Shown one piece after another: positions 24,558 to 34,265 of a stretch of DNA of 64,000 bases. The DNA comes from an uncultured Clostridia bacterium. Its GTDB lineage: Bacteria; Bacillota; Clostridia; TANB77; CAG-508. How positions within the stretch are numbered: position 1 is the first letter of the stretch; each line of letters starts with the position of its first letter. Below the pieces are notes generated by a model. That model was not told the origin of the DNA. It was given only the letters and a program-made list of their open reading frames with translations, and searched no databases. Location: contig CAQZSK010000002.1 of NCBI GenBank assembly GCA_948934525.1, positions 106,654 through 170,653 of the forward strand. Reading direction: 5' to 3'. Position numbers and translations under genes: made by a program.

Positions 24558-25478
24558 TTAAAGAATATCCATTTTTCCCATTAAATTTTGATACTGTATA
24601 AAGAAGATTTCCTTATCTTGTAAAGTAATTGCTTTGTTTAATTCATTTACTAGAATATAGCATTGATTTACTAATGTTTGATTTTGAAAATTTTGATCCA
24701 CACTATTTAATAAACTAGTAAATTGTGTAATTGCTCCAGATAATTGCTTTTTAGCTGATCTCCAATCTTCATTAGACACATCTACATATGCTGTTACAAC
24801 AGATGATTTTATATCCAATACATTTGTTTCTTTACTATCATACCTATAATTTCTACTATACTTAGGTAATAACTGATATAACTTAACAACTTCATTCATA
24901 GCTTTTAATTTATCTTTCTTTTTAATACTTTGCGTACTGGTATTTAAAAAATCATTAAAAGCTAAAATTGTTTTTCCATCTACATTTAAAGAATTTAAGT
25001 CAATGCTAATCGTATTCCAGGTTTGATAAAGATTTTCAATTTGTGTTTGTATTGTTTCCCATTGCGTTTCATATTTTCCCTGATTAGCCAAAACTCCATT
25101 TTTAGTGTCTTTACTATTAGGCTTATTATTAAGTAGATGGTCTTTTGATTGACTTTCCTCCTGATTTTTAGAAGACTTTTCAGAAGAACTACTTTCGCTA
25201 TTTGTTGTTTCATTTTTAGACTTTGATTTTGAATTGTCTTGCAAAGAATCAAATTGCCATTCAGAAGAATTATCTTCTTTTAAATACCTTCCTATATTAA
25301 GTCCATTAAAATCTCCTAACATAGAAACAAGATAATTATCAACATATTTAATTTCTTGTGTTACTTTTTCCTCTAAAGTAAGTTCTTTTCTACCACTACT
25401 AGCAAATACTACCAAAGAAGACAGAACAAGTATGACAATAATAATACTGACAATAATGATAATAACATTTTTCTTCAT
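24558..25478 (-). CDS. Secreted/membrane-anchored hypothetical protein
   Basis: 306 aa: N-terminal membrane helix (about 4-27), a Ser/Glu/Lys/Asn-rich low-complexity linker (about 78-115), and helical repeats afterwards. No enzymatic motif. Common in gut clostridia as an uncharacterised protein. Confidence 0.7.
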   Translation of the reverse strand: MKKNVIIIIVSIIIVILVLSSLVVFASSGRKELTLEEKVTQEIKYVDNYLVSMLGDFNGLNIGRYLKEDNSSEWQFDSLQDNSKSKSKNETTNSESSSSEKSSKNQEESQSKDHLLNNKPNSKDTKNGVLANQGKYETQWETIQTQIENLYQTWNTISIDLNSLNVDGKTILAFNDFLNTSTQSIKKKDKLKAMNEVVKLYQLLPKYSRNYRYDSKETNVLDIKSSVVTAYVDVSNEDWRSAKKQLSGAITQFTSLLNSVDQNFQNQTLVNQCYILVNELNKAITLQDKEIFFIQYQNLMGKMDIL

Positions 25479-25606
25479 CCTTAAAAGTTCCTTTCACTTT
25501 TTCTTTTACCATTAGTGTGACCAAAAAAATTCCTTTTATTCTCAAGTATAAATAATTTTTAATGATACCATACTAATAATAAAACAATATAGAAAAGGAA
25601 AATAAA

Positions 25607-25891
25607 ATGAATGCAATAATAAGATTATATAGTGATGAAAATGGAGAGATTCCATCTTTTCTTTCTCGCTTTTTTGAAAATAAACAAATTACCTTAGAAA
25701 ATGAACTTGTATGGCAAAAAGAATATGAAAATCCGCTTGAAATGGTAGACATGATGGGAGCTTTGATTGAAAATCAAGAAGACTTTAAAATTAATATGTG
25801 GATTAGTTTAGATCAAGATCTTTTTATTAATATTACAAAAAGCAGTATTAATGATGTTATTCGCTATTTATACGAAAGATACCCCTATTAA
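25607..25891 (+). CDS. Hypothetical protein
   Basis: 94 aa acidic protein, no motif that I recognise. GAAAAGGAAAA upstream. Convergent overlap of 4 bp with dtd. Confidence 0.6.
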   Translation: MNAIIRLYSDENGEIPSFLSRFFENKQITLENELVWQKEYENPLEMVDMMGALIENQEDFKINMWISLDQDLFINITKSSINDVIRYLYERYPY

Positions 25892-26343
25892 GTAACAGAG
25901 GTATCTTTTTCTAAGATAATTGTAACTGGTCCATCGTTTTGTAATGCCACTTGCATATCTGCTCCAAATTCTCCAGTAGCTACTTTATTAATATTCTCTT
26001 TTTTGCACTGTTCTATAAAATATTCATACAATTCATTTGCTAAATCTGGTTTTGCAGCCTCTGTGAAACTTGGTCTATTTCCATGGTTACAATTTGCATA
26101 CAAAGTAAATTGAGAAACAATTAACAGTTCCCCCTCAATATCTTGAATAGATAAATTCATTTTTCCATTCTCATCTTCAAAAACACGCAAATGAATTAAC
26201 TTTTGGACTAAAAAATCTGCTATTTCCTTTGTATCAGTTGGTGCAACACCAAGTAATACCATAAATCCTTGATCTATTTCTCCAATTATCTTATTATCTA
26301 CTACTACGTTAGCTTTCTTCACTCTTTGTACAACTAGTTTCAC
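25888..26343 (-). CDS. dtd: D-aminoacyl-tRNA deacylase
   Basis: Removes D-amino acids (and glycine) wrongly attached to tRNA. 151 aa with SQFTLYANCNHGNRPSF and the C-terminal GPVTIILEKD signature. Complete. Confidence 0.95.
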   Translation of the reverse strand: MKLVVQRVKKANVVVDNKIIGEIDQGFMVLLGVAPTDTKEIADFLVQKLIHLRVFEDENGKMNLSIQDIEGELLIVSQFTLYANCNHGNRPSFTEAAKPDLANELYEYFIEQCKKENINKVATGEFGADMQVALQNDGPVTIILEKDTSVT

Positions 26344-26378
26344 TTACTTTTCATTCCTTCTCTTTTTATTGTAATAGT

Positions 26379-26909
26379 CTATTCGTCATCACTATTTTCT
26401 TCTTGATCAAATACCTCTATTTCATCTAAAACTTCTATATCTTCTATTCTATCTTCTTCATATTGTTTTTTACTATGATGTTTTAAATTCTTATCTTCTT
26501 CATCTGTAGTTACAATTGTTGCAGGTCCATCATTTGCCTCTTTTCTATTCGCTTCCTCTTGAATATATCCACAATTTGGGCAATAATGAAAATCATAATA
26601 TATTTCATAATGACACTCTGGGCACTGCTTTAAATCCTTTAATTTTAGTAATTCCATACGAAGTTCTTCTACTTCATCTGCTAAACAATCTATTCTAGAA
26701 CAAGGATTTAACAAGTCAGCTTCTGCATTAATTTCTTCTTTTAAAAGATATTTTTCATAAATTGTTTTACCAATATCTTCATAAATTTCTTGAATTTTTC
26801 TTTTATCTTCAGACATTTTTGCCTTTAGTTTAATTTCCCTTGCTATTTTCCCTGTTGCCTTAACTGCAGATTGATACATATTCATAGCTGTTTGACTAAT
26901 TTTTTCCAT
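26379..26909 (-). CDS. Zinc-ribbon protein
   Basis: 176 aa: helical N-terminal half, then CPECHYEIYYDFHYCPNC (zinc ribbon, about residues 96-113), and an acidic tail. Function unknown. Confidence 0.7.
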   Translation of the reverse strand: MEKISQTAMNMYQSAVKATGKIAREIKLKAKMSEDKRKIQEIYEDIGKTIYEKYLLKEEINAEADLLNPCSRIDCLADEVEELRMELLKLKDLKQCPECHYEIYYDFHYCPNCGYIQEEANRKEANDGPATIVTTDEEDKNLKHHSKKQYEEDRIEDIEVLDEIEVFDQEENSDDE

Positions 26910-26963
26910 ACTATTCCTCCTATATTGATAATAGTATAGGAAAAAAATTAGAAAAATATTCTT

Positions 26964-27959
26964 TTATTCAGATTTTTTTTCACGAGTCATTAATTTTTCA
27001 ACAGCTTCTTTTGGTTGTAAATTGTGGTATAAAACATCATAAACAGTTTCAACAATTGGCATTTCAATATTGTATTTCTTAGCTAATTTATGTGCTACTT
27101 CAATATTATCAACACTTTCAATTGTCATCCCAACTTCTTTTTTAGTTTCTTCTAAACTTAAGCCTCTTCCAATACATCTACCAGCTTTTCTATTTCTACT
27201 ATGTTCACTTAAACAGGTAACAATCAAGTCTCCTAATCCAGACAAACCATAAAAAGTGTTATGTTCTCCTCCCATTGCAACACCAAGTCTTGCAATTTCT
27301 GTTAATCCTCTTGAAATTAGTGCTGCAAAAGTATTATCTCCTAAATTTAATTCTGCTGTAACACCAGCACAAAATGCAATAATATTTTTCAATGCTCCAC
27401 CTAATTCAACGCCTTGTATATCTGTGCTAGTATATACTCTCATAACTTCGTTCATAAATGTATCTTGTACTAAATACTGTACATCATAATCTTTAGAAGC
27501 AATTACAATCGCAGTAGGAATTCCAAGAGAAACTTCTTCTGCATGACTTGGACCTGAGAAAGCACCAATTTTTACATTTGGAATTTCTTCTTTTGCCACA
27601 TCACTTAAAGTAGATAAACTAGATAACTCAAAGCCCTTAGAGCAAATGATAACAGGTTGGGTTGTAATATATTCTTTATATTGTTTTAAAGTATCTCTAA
27701 AAAATTTAGAAGGAGTAACATGTAAAATAAGATCTGAATCTTTTACAGCTTCTTCCATACTTGTGGTACAATAAATATTTTCTGGCATATTTGCCATTGG
27801 CAAAAATTTGCATTTTCTTTCTTGATTAATCATATCTGCTTCTTCCTTAGAAAATGACCAAAGTTTTACACTGTGTCCAATCTTTGCAGCATGAATTGCT
27901 AATGCACATCCCCAACTTCCACTACCAATAATACAAATATCTTTCATTACTCTTCCCAT
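26964..27959 (-). CDS. gpsA: Glycerol-3-phosphate dehydrogenase (NAD(P)+)
   Basis: Makes sn-glycerol 3-phosphate for phospholipids. NAD motif GSGSWGCALA at the N-terminus, SGPSHAEEV, NIIAFCAGV and the GLGDLIVT motif. 331 aa; ATG 27947 is an alternative start. Follows plsY by 12 bp, so two consecutive lipid steps are joined. Confidence 0.95.
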   Translation of the reverse strand: MGRVMKDICIIGSGSWGCALAIHAAKIGHSVKLWSFSKEEADMINQERKCKFLPMANMPENIYCTTSMEEAVKDSDLILHVTPSKFFRDTLKQYKEYITTQPVIICSKGFELSSLSTLSDVAKEEIPNVKIGAFSGPSHAEEVSLGIPTAIVIASKDYDVQYLVQDTFMNEVMRVYTSTDIQGVELGGALKNIIAFCAGVTAELNLGDNTFAALISRGLTEIARLGVAMGGEHNTFYGLSGLGDLIVTCLSEHSRNRKAGRCIGRGLSLEETKKEVGMTIESVDNIEVAHKLAKKYNIEMPIVETVYDVLYHNLQPKEAVEKLMTREKKSE

Positions 27960-27971
27960 TCCTTTCCTTTA

Positions 27972-28610
27972 TTATGACTTTTTAAAGCTAATTTTATTTT
28001 CTGTACCAGTAAAAATTCTTTTTAGGTTTGCTCTATGATTAAAAATGACCAAAATAGCAATTACGATACTAAAAATTAGGTAACTCCAATTACTACTTTC
28101 AGATACAATATAATTCTGACCAATAAATAATACTAAAACTGGGAACAATACTGCTGCAGCAATAGACCCTACTGATACCATTCTAGTTAAAATCATTAAT
28201 AATAAAGCAAATACTAAGCAAATCAATCCAATTTGCCAATTAATCATTAGAAGCACTCCTAAAGAAGTAGCAATTCCTTTTCCTCCTTTAAATTTAAAGA
28301 AAACTGGAAAAGTATGTCCAATAATAACAAATACACCTGCTAGTTGTACTAGCAAAGCTTTATCTAAATCCTTCATAATAACTCCTGCTAATAAAGCAAG
28401 TAAAATAGCCACTACTCCTTTTAAAATATCACAAAGTAAGGTAATGACTGCAGCCTTTTTTCCAACAGTTCTTAATACATTGGTACTTCCTGCATTTCCA
28501 CTTCCCTTTTCCCTTACATCAAATCCTGCCATTTTTTTACTAATAATAACAGAAAAACTAACACTTCCTATTAAATAGGCAATTATTGCAACTATAATAT
28601 ATGTTGCCAT
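27972..28610 (-). CDS. plsY: Glycerol-3-phosphate acyltransferase PlsY
   Basis: Integral membrane acyltransferase using acyl phosphate. KGSGNAGSTNVLRT, HTFPVFFKFKGGKGIAT and NHRANLKRI loops are the PlsY signatures. 212 aa from ATG 28610 (AGGAGAG upstream). Confidence 0.95.
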   Translation of the reverse strand: MATYIIVAIIAYLIGSVSFSVIISKKMAGFDVREKGSGNAGSTNVLRTVGKKAAVITLLCDILKGVVAILLALLAGVIMKDLDKALLVQLAGVFVIIGHTFPVFFKFKGGKGIATSLGVLLMINWQIGLICLVFALLLMILTRMVSVGSIAAAVLFPVLVLFIGQNYIVSESSNWSYLIFSIVIAILVIFNHRANLKRIFTGTENKISFKKS

Positions 28611-28648
28611 ATTAATCACTCTCCTTTTTCTACTGTTTCTTTCTGATT

Positions 28649-29977
28649 TTAATCTTCTTTGTCTGCTTTCTCTCTAGTAATCATTCTAATTGGTGTTCCA
28701 GTAAGTCCAAACTCTTTCCTTATTTGATTAACTAAATATCTTTCATAAGAAAAATGAAATAAATTTTTATCATTTACAAATACTACAAATGTTGGTGGTT
28801 TTGTGGTTGCTTGTGTCATGTAGAAAATTTTTAATCTTTTCCCCTTATCTGTTGGTGGTTGAACAATGGTAACAGCCTCATTCAATACATCATTTAAAAC
28901 TGAAGTAGATACTCTTAAAGCATTCTGGCTAGCAACCATGTTAATCATCTCATATAACTTCTCTACTCGTTGTCCTGTTTTTGCAGAAATAAATAGGATT
29001 GGTGCATAAGATAAATAAGATAATTTGTTATATACATCCTTTTTGTAGTTTTCCATTGTTTTTTCATCTTTTTCTATATCATCCCATTTATTAACAACAA
29101 TAATAACCCCTTTTCCAGCTTCGTGTGCTTCTCCTGCAATTTTAGTATCTTGTGCTGTAACTCCTTCATTAGCATCTAACATTAAAATACATACATCTGC
29201 TCTTTCAACAGCAAGTAAACTTCTCATCACACTATATTTCTCTAAATTATCATTTACTTTGCTTTTTCTACGAATTCCAGCGGTATCAATAAATACATAT
29301 TTTCCAAATTCATTTTCAAATTCAGAATCAATGGCATCTCTTGTAGTTCCTGCAATATCACTAACAATTACTCTATTTTCTCCTAAAATTCTATTGACTA
29401 AAGAAGATTTTCCTACATTTGGTTTTCCAATAATTGCTACCTTTATAACGTCATCTTCTATTACTTCTTCTTTTTGTTCTGGAAATTGTTCATATACCGC
29501 ATCTAATACATCTCCAATTCCCTTAGCATTAACACTAGATACTGCATAAGGCTCTCCTATACCTAAATTATAAAATTCATATAATTCATTTGGAGTATTA
29601 CCAAAAGTATCAGACTTATTGCATACTAAAACAATTGGCTTTTTAGATTTTCTAAGCATTAATGCTATTTCTTCATCTGCTGCTGTCACTCCTTGTTTAA
29701 TATCTGTTAAAAAGATAATAACATCAGCAATTTCAATTGCCATATCTGCTTGCCTACGCATTTGAGAAAGGATGATATCATCTGACTCTGGTTCAATTCC
29801 TCCTGTATCGATTAATGTAAATTCCTTCCCTCTCCAATTAGCTTCTGCATAAACTCTGTCCCTAGTTACTCCTGGAGTATCTTCTACAATTGAAATTCTC
29901 TTTCCCACAACATAATTAAAAAATGTAGATTTTCCTACATTTGGTCTTCCTATAATTGCAACTGTTGGCTTTGACAT
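28649..29977 (-). CDS. der: GTPase Der (EngA)
   Basis: Ribosome assembly GTPase, 442 aa. Two G domains: GRPNVGKST/DTPG and GKPNVGKSS/DTAG, followed by a KH-like domain. First gene of the der-plsY-gpsA unit. Confidence 0.97.
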   Translation of the reverse strand: MSKPTVAIIGRPNVGKSTFFNYVVGKRISIVEDTPGVTRDRVYAEANWRGKEFTLIDTGGIEPESDDIILSQMRRQADMAIEIADVIIFLTDIKQGVTAADEEIALMLRKSKKPIVLVCNKSDTFGNTPNELYEFYNLGIGEPYAVSSVNAKGIGDVLDAVYEQFPEQKEEVIEDDVIKVAIIGKPNVGKSSLVNRILGENRVIVSDIAGTTRDAIDSEFENEFGKYVFIDTAGIRRKSKVNDNLEKYSVMRSLLAVERADVCILMLDANEGVTAQDTKIAGEAHEAGKGVIIVVNKWDDIEKDEKTMENYKKDVYNKLSYLSYAPILFISAKTGQRVEKLYEMINMVASQNALRVSTSVLNDVLNEAVTIVQPPTDKGKRLKIFYMTQATTKPPTFVVFVNDKNLFHFSYERYLVNQIRKEFGLTGTPIRMITREKADKED

Positions 29978-30094
29978 ATATGTTCACCTTCTCTTGATTT
30001 TTATTTAGATTTTCTTAACTTTTCCTTCACTCATTTTACTATAGGAACGAAAAAATAGCAAGATAATTCTTGCTATTTCACTAAGAAGAAATTA

Positions 30095-30132
30095 AAGCCC
30101 TACTACTATGTTTGATATAGTAGTAGGGCTTT
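30095..30132 (-). terminator. Terminator of the 80-aa orphan gene
   Basis: AGCCCTACTACTAT and ATAGTAGTAGGGCT form a 14-bp perfect stem, stronger than any host terminator nearby. Confidence 0.8.
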
Positions 30133-30165
30133 TGCTTACAATGCAAGCTTGTGTCAGGTGGATAT

Positions 30166-30408
30166 TTACGCAACAATCAGTGCACCTTTAGGAAAGTAGA
30201 TCTTTGCATCCAGCTGAAGAATTGATTTTCTAACAGACGAGATGCCAAACCACTCATCTGCAATACGAATTTGCATAATGTCTCGAGTGGAAATGGGATA
30301 GTTGGTGCCTCCGTTGTTGAAAAATAAGCTTTTATCTTCAACAACTAACCGTCCCTGCTTACCTGCAACGGTCATGATTTCTTCGCCGCCTGTTATTGCA
30401 TGATTCAT
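30166..30408 (-). CDS. Foreign-looking orphan protein with in-frame CGG
   Basis: 80 aa from ATG 30408 with GGTGG upstream. No family recognised. GC content and codon choice (CTG, ACC, GCC, CGA, GGC) differ from neighbours. It has an in-frame CGG at 30351-30349 (codon 20, read as Arg in KQGRLVV); a +1 shift there would give a stop at once. A standalone gene with its own promoterless-looking leader and strong terminator. Recent transfer is likely. Confidence 0.6.
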   Translation of the reverse strand: MNHAITGGEEIMTVAGKQGRLVVEDKSLFFNNGGTNYPISTRDIMQIRIADEWFGISSVRKSILQLDAKIYFPKGALIVA

Positions 30409-30510
30409 TTGGTTAGCCACCTTTCTATTTTTCCAGCATATTAGCTGGTAATGATACAATTATTATATCATGATTTACATAAAATAGCAACTCTCGTTTA
30501 TATATAATAT

Positions 30511-31005
30511 TTAATACGTTATTTTTCCTTCTAGTAAATCATCATTTTGAATCCATTCATTAACATCTATCCTTTGATATTCTGTTTCATTTATTCTTAC
30601 AATAACTTCTACAATCCCACTATTAATAATCATTTTTCTACACATTTGGCATGAATTTGAACCAGGATCATACTCACCAGTTTCAGGACGATACAAAACT
30701 AGGTATAAAGTACCTCCTATCATATCCTTTCTGCTTGCACTAATCAACGCATTTTGCTCTGCGTGAACACTACGACATGCATCGTATCCTCCATGGCTTA
30801 TATCTGGAAACATTTTCTTTTTAGCACAATAATCCAAATCAATACAATTTATTCTACCACGTGGTGCACCATTATAGCCTGTTGAAATAATTTCATCATG
30901 ATTAACAATAACAGCTCCTGCCTTTTTTCTAAGACATGTACTTCTATCTGCTACAGATTTTGCTATATTTAAATAATAATTTATTTTATCAATTCTTTGT
31001 TCCAT
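30511..31005 (-). CDS. dCMP deaminase
   Basis: 164 aa ComEB-type deoxycytidylate deaminase making dUMP. Zinc ligands HAEQN and SCQMCRKMI are in order, and the extra Cys/His loop GYDACRSVHAEQ is typical. It is just downstream of toxN (12 bp), so it may be an accessory of that mobile defence locus. Confidence 0.9.
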   Translation of the reverse strand: MEQRIDKINYYLNIAKSVADRSTCLRKKAGAVIVNHDEIISTGYNGAPRGRINCIDLDYCAKKKMFPDISHGGYDACRSVHAEQNALISASRKDMIGGTLYLVLYRPETGEYDPGSNSCQMCRKMIINSGIVEVIVRINETEYQRIDVNEWIQNDDLLEGKITY

Positions 31006-31017
31006 AAAATATTCCTT

Positions 31018-31533
31018 TTACTCCTTCTTACCAAAATTATATTCTACACATTTTTCTTCTAATAATTTAAAATTACAACATCTTTCTTTTATTTTCAATG
31101 GTAGTTTTTCATTATTATATAGTGTATATAGTTTAAATGTTTTATTTTTTATCTGAATATAGTTTGCATTTAGCCAATTTAGTTGTTCTTTTAATAATTT
31201 TTGATATTTTAGTTCTGCACTTGATGAATGCTGTTTATCTAAATCTACTAAGGAATAATTTTTTTCACTTACTGGTATCATATTATTAAAGTTAACAGCT
31301 CCTAATTCACCATCTTTTATTTTGAAAAAGTCTAAGGTATTTTTCATATGTTTATGTTTTTCTTTTGGACTTGACAATGGTGCAAAATATTCACAGTTTT
31401 CTATTTGAAACAAAATCCCCACAAAAGGTCTTAATTCTTTTTCGTTTTTATTATATGGTATTTTATTATCAAACGCTCTTAAATAGTCACAGTAATTTGT
31501 ATTAACTCTAACAATTTTTAAATGTACTAACAT
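31018..31533 (-). CDS. toxN: Type III toxin, ToxN/AbiQ family endoribonuclease
   Basis: 171 aa. CEYFAPLSSPKEKHKHMKNTLDFFKI and NNMIPVSEKNYSLVD match ToxN/AbiQ, RNases that also provide abortive phage infection. Upstream is a three-unit 36-nt repeat array, the expected RNA antitoxin, with a terminator between. AAGGAGG at the start. The residue pattern near SSPK/KHK is the active-site region. Confidence 0.92.
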   Translation of the reverse strand: MLVHLKIVRVNTNYCDYLRAFDNKIPYNKNEKELRPFVGILFQIENCEYFAPLSSPKEKHKHMKNTLDFFKIKDGELGAVNFNNMIPVSEKNYSLVDLDKQHSSSAELKYQKLLKEQLNWLNANYIQIKNKTFKLYTLYNNEKLPLKIKERCCNFKLLEEKCVEYNFGKKE

Positions 31534-31598
31534 TTAAATACCTCCTTAGCATTTTTATTATATATTAACATCTAAAAAAATACAATAAAATAGCAAAA

Positions 31599-31625
31599 GG
31601 AATTAGAGTGTTACCCCTAATCCCC
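31599..31625 (-). terminator. Leaky terminator between toxI and toxN
   Basis: GGGATTAG and CTAATTCC stem followed by TTTT. ToxIN loci need this to set the RNA-to-toxin ratio. Confidence 0.75.
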
Positions 31626-31626
31626 C

Positions 31627-31734
31627 TTTTTTAAGTTCCAATTTAATGGCTGGAATCACCGCTTTTTTAAGTTCCAATTTAATGGCTGGAATCACCGCTT
31701 TTTTAAGTTCCAATTTAATGGCTGGAATCACCAA
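31627..31734 (-). ncRNA. toxI: ToxI antitoxin RNA, three tandem 36-nt repeats
   Basis: Three copies (31627-31662, 31663-31698, 31699-31734), identical except for the last two bases of the third. On the minus strand each unit contains GGTGATTCCAGCC and ATTGGAACTT, able to pair GATTCCA/TTGGAAC in a pseudoknot-like way. Position before toxN and unit length are classical for type III antitoxins. TATAAT occurs about 25 bp upstream. Confidence 0.9.
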
Positions 31735-31843
31735 CTTTTTGCTATTAAATAGCAATATTATTATATGCAAAATCTATAAAATTTATTGCTATATTTTAAC
31801 TATAACATATTTTTTAATGATAATCAACCATTTTTGATTAATT

Positions 31844-34054
31844 TTAGTCCATTTTCACTCTCTTCAATCTCAAAGTATTTAATATAACTGTAAGGCTACT
31901 AAATACCATTGCTAAACTTGCTATCATAGGATTAATGCTAATGCCCAAAGGTTTTAAAAATCCTATTGCAATTGGTATCATCAAAAGATTGTAGAAAAAT
32001 GCCCAAAATAGATTTTGCTTGATATTTTTAATTGTCTTTTCACTAATTGTAATTAATCTTAAAATAGAATCTAAATTACTTTTAGTGAGGATAACATCAG
32101 AAGAATCCATGGCAATATCTGTTCCACTTTTGACGCTAACACCGATGTCGCTATTAGCTAGTGCTGGACTATCATTAATTCCATCCCCACACATCATAAC
32201 ATATTGATTATCAGCTTTTAACTCTTTAATCATATCTGCTTTTTCTGCTGGAAGGACATTCGCAATTACCTTTGTAATTCCTAGGCTTTCCCCTATCTTC
32301 TCGGCTGTTTCTTTGTTATCTCCTGTTAGCATAATGGTTTGAATATTCTTTCTATTCAACTTTTGGATCACTTCTACTGCGTTTTCACGGATGACATCAT
32401 TAACACCAATTAGAGCAATTAATTGCTTATTTCTAGCAACATACACAATGCTATTTCCTTGTTTTGCAAGTTCTTTTTCCTCTTGCTCATAAGAATTTTG
32501 TATTTCAAACTTTGTTAGAATTTTACTATTTCCTACAATAATTTCTTCATTATCTATTTTTCCTATAATTCCATATCCTGAAACATCTTGAAAATCATTT
32601 ACTTCTAAATATTCTAGATTATTTTCCTCCATATATTCTGTAAAAGCCTTTGCAATTGGATGTGTAGACTTCTTTTCTATACTGCCTACTAATCTCAAAA
32701 CTTCATTTTCTGCTAACTCACTATAGTTACATACCTTTGCAATTTTGAGTTTACCATAAGTCAAAGTTCCTGTTTTATCAAATACAATCGTATTTACTTT
32801 AGAAGCATTCTCTAGAATTTCACTCTTTTTCACTAAAATTCCATTGCCTGCACATAAGCCTTCACTTACAATAATCGCTAGAGGTGTTGCTAGCCCTAAA
32901 CTACAAGGGCATGCTACTACAAGAATAGTTACAAAGGTAATAATGGCATTAGATCCACCAAAGCCTAATATCAAATAAGTAACTAATGTAATAATAGCAA
33001 TTATCATAACAATTGGTACAAAATATCCTGATATCTTGTCTGCTATTTTAGCAATAGGTGCTTTGGTATTACTTGCCTCCATAACTAATCGAACAATTTC
33101 AGATACTGTAGAATCTTTCCCTATTCTTTCAGCTTTGTATTTGATAAATCCATCATAATTTAAACTTCCTGCAATTACTTTACTTCCCATTTCTTTTGAA
33201 ACAGGCTTGCTTTCTCCTGTAATAAAAGCTTCATCTAAATGTGCTTTCCCTTCTATAATTTCACCATCTACTGCAATCTTTTCTCCTGGACGACTAATAA
33301 CTATATTACCCTTTTTAATTTCATCTAAGGTAACCTTTCTTTCCTCTCCGTCCACTTCAATAGTTGCTTCATTTGGTGTAATTTGTGTTAATTTTTGAAT
33401 TGCTTCTTTCGTCTTGTCCTTACTAATACCATCTAAGTATCTACCTAATTTTACAAAATAGATAACAATAGCTGAAGATTCAAAGTACAAGTCCATCAAA
33501 TATGCATGATTTCCCTGAATGATTTGATACATTCCATACAAACTATATATAAAACTGCTAATAACTCCTAAAGCTACTAAAGTATCCATATTAGGTATTC
33601 TGTGAATCAGATTTTTGTAGCCATTTTTCAAAATATCCCAACCATATCCTAAAAATAAAATAGTGAGAATTAATAGAGTAGTTGTATAAATTATAGGACT
33701 TTGATGAGGGTCAAAAATAGAAATAGTAGGCAAATTTATCATATGTCCCATAGAAATATACATTAAAACTATTGCTAAAACAGTAAAAATGATAAACTTC
33801 ACTTTTTCTGTTTTGTTCTTTTTTTCTACTTCAAATCCCTTAAAAATTCCTAGACTTGTAAATCCTGCTTGTTTTACATATTTCTCTATTTTCTCTTGGT
33901 TTAATATATTTTCATCATAATCCACAGTAGCATTTGCCATAACCAAATTAACAGAGCTATTTATAATACCATTTTGTTTATTCAAATACTTTTCTAAGCC
34001 ATTAGAACAGGCACTACAAGTCATCCCATCAATAGATAAAATTATTTTCTTCAT
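31844..34054 (-). CDS. copA: Copper-translocating P-type ATPase
   Basis: 736 aa. One N-terminal metal-binding domain (GMTCSACSNG), membrane helices, the TGE phosphatase loop (ITGESKPV), the CPC transport motif (VVACPCSLGLATP), the phosphorylated Asp in DKTGTLT, and the MXGDGINDSPAL hinge. Exports Cu(I). Followed upstream by copZ with a 2-bp gap. Confidence 0.95.
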   Translation of the reverse strand: MKKIILSIDGMTCSACSNGLEKYLNKQNGIINSSVNLVMANATVDYDENILNQEKIEKYVKQAGFTSLGIFKGFEVEKKNKTEKVKFIIFTVLAIVLMYISMGHMINLPTISIFDPHQSPIIYTTTLLILTILFLGYGWDILKNGYKNLIHRIPNMDTLVALGVISSFIYSLYGMYQIIQGNHAYLMDLYFESSAIVIYFVKLGRYLDGISKDKTKEAIQKLTQITPNEATIEVDGEERKVTLDEIKKGNIVISRPGEKIAVDGEIIEGKAHLDEAFITGESKPVSKEMGSKVIAGSLNYDGFIKYKAERIGKDSTVSEIVRLVMEASNTKAPIAKIADKISGYFVPIVMIIAIITLVTYLILGFGGSNAIITFVTILVVACPCSLGLATPLAIIVSEGLCAGNGILVKKSEILENASKVNTIVFDKTGTLTYGKLKIAKVCNYSELAENEVLRLVGSIEKKSTHPIAKAFTEYMEENNLEYLEVNDFQDVSGYGIIGKIDNEEIIVGNSKILTKFEIQNSYEQEEKELAKQGNSIVYVARNKQLIALIGVNDVIRENAVEVIQKLNRKNIQTIMLTGDNKETAEKIGESLGITKVIANVLPAEKADMIKELKADNQYVMMCGDGINDSPALANSDIGVSVKSGTDIAMDSSDVILTKSNLDSILRLITISEKTIKNIKQNLFWAFFYNLLMIPIAIGFLKPLGISINPMIASLAMVFSSLTVILNTLRLKRVKMD

Positions 34055-34056
34055 AT

Positions 34057-34260
34057 TTATTTTACCTCAAAGCCAAGGTCTTCTATTTTTTCTTTTAGAA
34101 CTTCAACCTCTACTTCTTCTGTCATCTTTACTAAAACTGTTCCTTTTTGATGGTTTGCTATTACTTCACTTACGCCTTGTACCTCTGATAAACTATTTAC
34201 TACTCTTTTTTCACATCCTCCACAAACCATTCCTTCTACTTTTAACTCTAATTCTTTCAT
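34057..34260 (-). CDS. copZ: Copper chaperone CopZ
   Basis: 67-aa HMA domain protein; the metal motif GMVCGGCEKR holds CxxC. It hands Cu(I) to CopA encoded next to it. Confidence 0.9.
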   Translation of the reverse strand: MKELELKVEGMVCGGCEKRVVNSLSEVQGVSEVIANHQKGTVLVKMTEEVEVEVLKEKIEDLGFEVK

Positions 34261-34265
34261 ATTTT

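Noticed and set aside
31627..31734. CRISPR array
   Set aside because: The three units are contiguous 36-nt repeats with no spacers; position before toxN marks them as a ToxI antitoxin.
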